60,308 nucleotides of DNA from Anaeromyces robustus (Eukaryota; Neocallimastigomycota; Neocallimastigomycetes; Neocallimastigales; Neocallimastigaceae): assembly GCA_002104895.1 (NCBI GenBank), contig MCFG01000405.1:1-60308 (forward strand), given 5' to 3'. The position numbers and the translations under genes were made by a program. Below are positions 54,401 to 60,308 of the stretch, piece after piece; position 1 is the stretch's first letter, and each line of letters starts with the position of its first letter. The notes beneath the pieces were generated by a model, which was not told the origin of the DNA, did not search any database, and saw nothing but the letters and a program-made list of their open reading frames with translations.

Positions 54401-57399
54401 CCATCATCTATATTTTGTGGATTTTCGTCATTGTCATCATCATTATCCTTATCATTACCATTACCATTAGTATTAGTATTAGCATTATTATCATCATTAG
54501 TTAAATTTTCATTTGTACTTCTTGTAATTTTCCCATTAAAACCATTACTTAATCGTTGTTTAATATCATCTTCAGAAAGTTCAAAAGTACTTGGGAATGG
54601 ATACATGAAAACCATAAAATTAACTAAATTTTGTCCTGCTTTTTCAGATTTATAATCATCATTAAGATTATAAAGAAGAACTGTTGAATTACGAATATCA
54701 TTATATAATTTTTCATTTCTTTCCAAATTTTCAAATACTGAACCAAATTTAATAGTTTTTGAACGAACATTTGGTGATACAATATCAAAAGAATAATTTT
54801 GAATGGTACGATCTTTATTTAATTGAACTGGTGCAGATTCTCTACCAGTACCATCACCACCAACATATTCTGGATAATTTGGAACAGCAGCACCATACAT
54901 GACATAAGCTTGGAAACCATAGGTTGGTATAAGATCTAAAGGATCTCTAAAACGATGTGTTAAACTATCTTTAATATATTTACTGAAAAGTTGACGTGCA
55001 GGTTCAAAAAGATCACGATACCATGAATAAGGGGAATGATCTAACCAACGAAGATTAATTGAATTACCAAAAGCTTCTTTAATAATACCATTGGTATAAA
55101 ATACAGCACTTTGGAATTTCTTAATCATAGAAAGTTGATCCTTAGTTTCATTCATTTCTAAAGCTTTTTTCATACTAAATGGTACTTTTTTACCTAAATA
55201 AAATTTTGGAGCAAATGTCTTATCCGCAAAGAAGAAACGTGGGTGAGTATAAGTTCTAAAGAAATAATCATCATTTAAATAAACAAATCGTTCCGTAATA
55301 CCAGGTATTTTATCTAAATACATTTCCATTAAAAATGAATTAAAAGTAGGAAGAGCTTCTTTGGGAATAATATCATCTTGATCAATAACTTTAATTCTTG
55401 GATTATCTGTATCTAACCATAAAGGAACTTGATTTGGAGTAACAATATAAATAGTTCCTTTATGCCATGGAAGATATTTTTCAAATGAACGAAGAGAATA
55501 ACGTAATTCATCCATAGAACGATCTCTATTATCTGCCTTCTTTTGACCACCATTATATTTAGATTTTAAGTCTAAATGATAAGGATCAGAACCATTAACC
55601 CATGAATAAACAAAAGACATTTCTTCTGCCCATTTCCATTCTGGTTCTAAAGGTTCACCTTTATAACTTAATAAAAAGTCAATTTCAGCTTGTTCTCTTG
55701 GACTTGTATCATCTGGTTCATCCTTTTTATCCTCTTTTTTACCATCTTTTTTACCATCCTTTTTATCCTCTTTTTTATCCTCCTTTTTTGGTGGTTTTAC
55801 ATCAATAACAGCATCTGAAATTTCAAAAGATGATACTTCTGGATATTGTTTTCTCATGAAATTTAAAAGTTGACGACCAGCTTCTTCAGATCTATAATCA
55901 TCATTTAAATTATACATTAAAATTTTTGAATTTGTAATTTCATTGAAAAACTTTTCATTTCTAGTAATATTATTATATACTGATCCAAAACGAATAACTT
56001 CTTTACGCACTTCTTGTGGTACAATTTCACAAGAAAAATCGGTAATAGTACTATTTTTGGAAAGTTTAATAGGAGCAGTAAAACGAGCTAAACCATTACC
56101 ACCAACTTCTTTTGGATATTTAACATCTTTTGTTGCATAATAAGTATAAAATTCAAGAGCATATGGAGGTACTAAATCTAAAGGATGTCTAAACTTATGA
56201 GAAATGGTATCTTGAACTTGAGTTTTAAAAAGTTGACGAGCTGGTTCGAAAAGATCACGATACCAATTATAGGGTGAATGATCTAACCATTTTAATTTAT
56301 TTTTATCACCAAAACCATCACGAATAGCTTGATTTGTACTAAAAACAGCACCTTGGAACTTTTTAATCATACCAGCATTATCCATTTTAGAAATTTCAAT
56401 AGCACGATTACGACCTCCACCAATACTTTTATTAGTTTGATAAAATTTTGGATAAAATGTTTTTGAAGTAAAAAAGAAAGATGGGTGAGTATAAGATTTA
56501 AAGAAATAATCATCATTTAATTGAATAAAACGTTCAGTAAGACCAGGAATTTTATCTAAAAAAAGTTCAATAGTAAAAGTATTAAATGTTGGTGCAACAT
56601 TTGGTGGTAAAAGATCATCTTGATTAATAATCTTTACTCTTGTATTTGGTTTTAACCATGATGGTACTTGATTTGGACTAACAATAAAAATATTACCTTT
56701 ATGCCATGGTAAATATTTTTCTAATGAACGAAGTGAATAACGTAATTCATCCACTGAACGGTCTCTATTATCAATATTTCTATTACCACCATTATATTTT
56801 GATTTAAGATCTAAATGATTCAAATCTGAACCATTAACCCAAGTATATACAATAGAAATATCTTCAATCCATTTCCATTCTGGTTCTAATGGACCACCAC
56901 GATATTTTTTCATTTCTCTAATTTCTTTTACAAATTTTTCATCTAATTTCTTTCCATCTTGAATAATTTCTAAATATTCATCTTCATCTTCAATCTTTGG
57001 TTCCGGCTCTTTTGCTTTCATTATTGGTATTTCCTTAAATTCATTTTCATCTTTTACATTATTTTCATCTTTTACATCATTTTCATTATTTTCATTATTT
57101 TCATTATTATTATCATTTTCATTTTCAACTAAATTTTCATTATTATCGTCATTTTTCTTTGCATCATCAACTATGATTGGTGCTTCTTTTTCTTCATCAT
57201 TTTTATTTTCAATAAAATCAAGATTATTTTCATTATTGTTCAAATTGGAATCTTCAATATTCTTTTCTTTTGTCGAATCAGAGAAATTATGTTCTTTTTC
57301 CAATTCCATTTGTTTTACACCACGCCTTAGATCATACATAAGGAATATGAAAAACGATATTCCTACAAATAAAAATATAAGTCTAACCTTAAATCTCAT
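51448..57399 (-). CDS. Four-unit Stealth-domain sugar-phosphotransferase-like protein
   Basis: Intronless, 1983 residues. A short N-terminus, a membrane anchor (LIFLFVGISFFIFLMYDL; about 8-25) and an acidic stem (30-160) suggest a type II secretory-pathway protein. Four tandem units begin near residues 172, 595, 1155 and 1625. Each has the Stealth order: CR1 (SFVYTWVNGSD...DELRYSLRS), CR2 (ERFIQLNDDYFF...HPSFFF), CR3 (WLDHSPYNWYRDLFEPAR...HKFRHPLDL) and CR4 (LNDDY...A...LVNFM...YP). Stealth enzymes, such as GlcNAc-1-phosphotransferase and fungal xylosylphosphotransferase, transfer sugar-1-phosphates to glycans. Linkers between units are D/N/K-rich and low complexity. Units 1-3 keep the NDD and DHSP residues. 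Unit 4 has NNNH in place of NDDY and IERAP in place of LDHSP, so it is probably inactive. Donor and acceptor sugars are unknown. Confidence 0.93.
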   Translation of the reverse strand: MRFKVRLIFLFVGISFFIFLMYDLRRGVKQMELEKEHNFSDSTKEKNIEDSNLNNNENNLDFIENKNDEEKEAPIIVDDAKKNDDNNENLVENENDNNNENNENNENDVKDENNVKDENEFKEIPIMKAKEPEPKIEDEDEYLEIIQDGKKLDEKFVKEIREMKKYRGGPLEPEWKWIEDISIVYTWVNGSDLNHLDLKSKYNGGNRNIDNRDRSVDELRYSLRSLEKYLPWHKGNIFIVSPNQVPSWLKPNTRVKIINQDDLLPPNVAPTFNTFTIELFLDKIPGLTERFIQLNDDYFFKSYTHPSFFFTSKTFYPKFYQTNKSIGGGRNRAIEISKMDNAGMIKKFQGAVFSTNQAIRDGFGDKNKLKWLDHSPYNWYRDLFEPARQLFKTQVQDTISHKFRHPLDLVPPYALEFYTYYATKDVKYPKEVGGNGLARFTAPIKLSKNSTITDFSCEIVPQEVRKEVIRFGSVYNNITRNEKFFNEITNSKILMYNLNDDYRSEEAGRQLLNFMRKQYPEVSSFEISDAVIDVKPPKKEDKKEDKKDGKKDGKKEDKKDEPDDTSPREQAEIDFLLSYKGEPLEPEWKWAEEMSFVYSWVNGSDPYHLDLKSKYNGGQKKADNRDRSMDELRYSLRSFEKYLPWHKGTIYIVTPNQVPLWLDTDNPRIKVIDQDDIIPKEALPTFNSFLMEMYLDKIPGITERFVYLNDDYFFRTYTHPRFFFADKTFAPKFYLGKKVPFSMKKALEMNETKDQLSMIKKFQSAVFYTNGIIKEAFGNSINLRWLDHSPYSWYRDLFEPARQLFSKYIKDSLTHRFRDPLDLIPTYGFQAYVMYGAAVPNYPEYVGGDGTGRESAPVQLNKDRTIQNYSFDIVSPNVRSKTIKFGSVFENLERNEKLYNDIRNSTVLLYNLNDDYKSEKAGQNLVNFMVFMYPFPSTFELSEDDIKQRLSNGFNGKITRSTNENLTNDDNNANTNTNGNGNDKDNDDDNDENPQNIDDGDEVLKIELEENQKAENKKNNVDDDTLDNANDVMDVIDSMNLMNGEQDGLVNGEIEQDKNIVENIVELNDIGNDEKDGKEQQKDKDKDNDMDKGMDKNMDKDKNKENDMDKNKNKDNKQDNKQDNNKNNNKDTKINTEINHDLDVLLNYNGGELEPEWEWAKDMSFVYTWINGSDYNHLDLKAKYNGGNRKVNNRDRSVGELRYSLRSLEKYLPWHRGMIFIVSPNQIPDFIDTNNPRIKVINQDDLLPPHVAPTFNSFVIELYLDKIPGLSERFVHLNDDYFFNNYVHPSFFFTPKTFYPRFYQSNNKVRSTRESAEAIAKMKKAHMIRKFRGSVYNTNDAVKQAFGRKASISWLDHSPYSWYRDLYEPARKVYEKQVQETLLHKFRHPLDLIPTYAIQAFIRYATEAKDFPKNVGGLGKAKNMAPLELNSNRTITDYSYQIVPQEIRRKVLKFGSILNNIERNQKLFDRILNSDIIMFNLNDDYQKKEALYQLVNFMKNQYPKPSSFEKKEYLEQEEALAASQNIDVDAKIVGDSALQNTNENGEIVNDNNNNDDINNNNNNNNTNDTKDNNDDNSKIIENYLNSNSTIISSSDSKSGSNLKSIDQYSDREKEEIDFLLNYKGEELDKEWQWAKDISFVYIWVNDTDPDYINLRKDYIDEKLNKNKNIKKYDELQYSLRSIEKYLPWHQGNIYIVTPGQVPNWLNTSNKRIKIINEKDIIPSEAVPTFNIFVLEMYLDKIPGISERFVYFNNNHYFKEYTHPRFFFSKDFGPKYFVNNRKVPHDKDKALSISEKKKLKNYQKFQSSLYYTNGIIKEVFGESVGIRYIERAPLTWYRDLFEPARMIYREYVEETIKHKFINALDIIPNYALMFFNIYGAANPFFPEILSGDGTAWNYNNVKLNTNRTIDFYSYDIVSPSVRSNTIKSISLNKGTKKNLNNLKSIEDSSVLFYSIKLQVDEKYYYNDIYEFMNNLYPEKSHFEN

Positions 57400-57898
57400 T
57401 TTGTAAATAACATATAAAACAAAAAAGATTTATTGAATTATTGAATTATTTTTTATTTAAATTATATATTTGATTGATAAGTATAAATAATAAATTATTA
57501 TGTTTTTATTAATATAATAATTGATTTTATTATTATTATTATTATTATTTATATTCCCTTTCTTATAAAAGTATTAATAATATTATAATAAAAATTTATT
57601 AAATGTTATTATTAATTTTAATACTGATAATATAATCCAAACAATAAATCTAAACCCCAAACAGCATTTAATTCTTATTTCTTAGTTTCTAAAATTTTAT
57701 TATCATCAAAAGAAAAGAAAAAAAAAAGAAAGAAAGCAAAAATCTTTAAAACATAAATATTTGCTTTTTATTTTTCCTTTTTTTTACTTATTTACTTATT
57801 TAAATATTATTATTGATTATTCTAAAATATAAAAATTTAAAAAAATAAAATAAAATTAGTTTAATATTTGTACATTTTTTTATATTTATTTTTAAAAC

Positions 57899-57929
<31 letters not shown>

Positions 57930-58538
57930 CATTTTAATGATCTATTACAATCATTATCATTATTAAATAAAAATAATTCTCAATAACAAAAATATTAAAA
58001 TATTAAATATTAAATAAAAAAACATATTTTACCTTAAATAATATAATTAAAATAATAAAAATATTTCTTTTTTAAAAAAAAAAAAAAAAAATCAATAATT
58101 AATAATTGAGAAACATAAATTAATATTAAATAATAGTTCAATAATAAAATCTTAATTGTTAAAGTATTGATATTAAAAAGATTTTTTGATTTTAAATTTT
58201 ATATGATGTTTTTTTTTTTTCTTCAATTTTTATAATTCGATTAAAATTTTTGATTTTATAAAAAATTATATTACTTTTTTTAAAATTATCAATTTTTGCT
58301 TTTATTTATTTTAAATAATTCCATTAATTTATATATTATATATATCTTTTTTTTTTAACTTTTTACTTTTGTTTTAATTTTAATTTCAACTTTTTGATTT
58401 TTTAAAAAATAAATATTTTCATTTATATTTAATCGATATATATATATAGATATATATATAATGATCTAGTTATTATTATTTATTAAAAGGAAGAAAATAA
58501 AAAAATTGGTATTTTATTTTGTTAAAAGTTTAAAAGTA

Positions 58539-58572
<34 letters not shown>

Positions 58573-58709
58573 AATATATGGGAAATGATACAATATTATA
58601 TATAATCATAATTAAATATATAAATAAACAAGAATATATTGGAATATACTTTATTGATAAAAAACTTTTATTATTACATTTAATAATATTGACATATCCA
58701 AGAAATGAA

Positions 58710-58745
<36 letters not shown>

Positions 58746-58947
58746 AAAAAAAAATTTAATTAAATAATATATTAATAATTTAATGATAATATATAATGAT
58801 TTAAATGATATTATATAATTCTTTATAATGTATTATACAATTTTATTTATAACTTTATTATTTATTAAACAGTATTAGATATAAAATTAAATTATAATAA
58901 AAAAACTATTGATTTAATAATATTAAATAAGTTACATCAATTTATTT

Positions 58948-58979
<32 letters not shown>

Positions 58980-59026
58980 TTATTATTTATTTATTTATTT
59001 ATTTATTTATATTTATTTATTTATTT

Positions 59027-59094
<68 letters not shown>

Positions 59095-60308
59095 TGAATT
59101 GAAATTTAAATATTATTCAAATTAGTTTTATATAATTTTACACAATATATATTAATAATATATTGTGTATATTTATAATATATACTAATAATATATAAAT
59201 ATATGAATATTAATTAATAAATAAATACAGAATATTAAACATATAATTAAAAAAAAAAAAAAAAAAAAAAACTAATTTTATTTTGTATATTAATAATTAA
59301 ATATGTATTAAGATATTAATATATATAAAGCTATATTAATATTAATATTAATATAAAATATTATCAATTTAACATTTATTATTAATAATTATAAATATTT
59401 ACTTAATGATAAATATATAATGATGAGACATGAAACCTTTTTTTTTGTTTGTTTGTTATGTAAAGAGTTTTTTTTTTTATTTTTTTTTATGTGTAGTTTT
59501 TATTATTATTATATTTATTATTTTATATTATTCATTCATTATTATTTTTTATATTTATTCTTTGTATTGTATTTATTTAAAGATAGTTTAAAGCAATTTT
59601 TCAAAATTTTATTAAATAATAAGTTAAGTTTATTAATACAATTAATCCTATTAATGGTAAAAACTTAAATATTTAATAAATTAATAAAAGTTTTTCTTAA
59701 ATATAATTAACTTCATACTTTTTAAATAAATAAAGTTCTTTATTTCGATTTTAAAAATAAAAAAAAAAAAATTCATTTTGATTTAAATGAATAATTGACT
59801 TCATACTTTTTAGATAAATAAATATTAGATGATTAACTAACAAATAATTATATATAATTATTATAATTATTATACTTAAAAAAAAAATATTTTAATCATC
59901 AATAAAGATTTATTAATCATTGTAAATATATTTTTATAAATATTTTTATAAATATATTATTATTAATCTTTATGTTTAAAATAATATTTAAATAATAATG
60001 AATAATAATTAAATAATATTTAATTATATTAAAATCAATTTTAAAACTTTAAAATTGTTTAATGAGAGAGGCAATGTATATAAAATAATAATCAAATCAA
60101 CTAATAATAAAAAAAAAAAATTTTTTTCTGTTTTTTATTCATTTATTTACTTATTTATTTATTTACTTGTTTATTTACTTGTTTATTTATTTATTCATTT
60201 ATTTAGATAAAAAAGAAGATTTTTAGCCACAAATTATACATAAATTATTTTAAAATTAAAATTTATAAAATTATAAAATTTAAAATTTATATTAAAATTT
60301 AATTTATA
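57400..60308. other. Intergenic to window end
   Basis: No gene recognised. It includes A runs (58543-58569, 58719-58741), a TTTA array (58940-59093), a TTTA/TTAC array (60140-60205) and a 30-bp block repeated at about 59706 and 59795 (ACTTCATACTTTTTAAATAA). The promoter of the Stealth gene should lie at the left end. Confidence 0.65.
58940..59093. repeat. (TTTA)n array
   Basis: About 155 bp of TTTA units with three TTATTATT or TTATATTT interruptions. Confidence 0.95.

Noticed and set aside
53980-54655. Several plus-strand hydrophobic frames
   Set aside because: Antisense of the low-complexity linker of the Stealth gene; Lys/Asp codons read as Leu/Ile/Phe on the opposite strand.
58578-58763. 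Small plus-strand frame starting MGNDTILYII
   Set aside because: Ends in an A-run-encoded poly-Lys; no homology or exon signal, so it cannot be supported as a gene.

Overview
The window looks like nuclear DNA of an anaerobic gut fungus (Neocallimastigomycota; genus not resolved). The non-coding DNA is extremely A+T rich and full of poly-A/T runs and TTTA, TAA and ATT arrays. Introns are short with GT..AG borders. The decisive marker is a secreted protein with tandem fungal dockerin (CBM10-type) modules and CBM1-like cysteine-rich modules, typical of the cellulosomes of these fungi. No rRNA, tRNA or CRISPR array was recognised.

Layout: 1-480 is a decayed non-LTR retrotransposon (reverse transcriptase, minus strand). 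1597-2754 (-) is a 3'-incomplete gene for a secreted leucine-rich-repeat (LRR) protein. 9465-11413 (+) is the dockerin/CBM1-like protein. 14644-16056 (-) is the tRNA 2'-O-methyltransferase TRM13. 16430-17190 is a second retrotransposon relic (endonuclease part). 18333-19253 (-) is an intronless, bacterial-type cysteine synthase. 23201-25140 (-) is a three-exon rhomboid protease. 26695-27258 is a MITE-like element with terminal inverted repeats and a candidate 8-bp target duplication. 30490-33804 (+) is a large ankyrin-repeat protein. 34199-50000 is a cluster of LRR membrane-protein genes, with pseudogene fragments and one HAD-family phosphatase gene (44811-46417) inserted. 51448-57399 (-) encodes a 1983-residue membrane protein with four tandem Stealth sugar-phosphotransferase units. 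The remainder is low-complexity intergenic DNA.

The most striking content is the LRR family. I could build complete models of 12 exons (546 aa) and 18 exons (650 aa) and a 5'-incomplete model of 8 exons. Each internal exon encodes almost exactly one repeat, and every intron is phase 2, mostly in the Leu/Ile/Phe/Met codon that ends the repeat. Any exon can therefore be gained, lost or swapped without breaking the frame. All three share a four-cysteine cap, one membrane helix and a cytosolic tail with an LPxY motif. Flanking gene fragments match individual exons, so the cluster appears to be expanding and decaying. The family resembles a cell-surface recognition system, but that function is inference.

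The other genes do not form a pathway. The dockerin protein belongs to extracellular plant cell-wall breakdown, the Stealth protein to the secretory pathway, and TRM13 and cysteine synthase to housekeeping. Cysteine synthase and the HAD phosphatase look like possible acquisitions from rumen bacteria, which needs phylogenetic confirmation.
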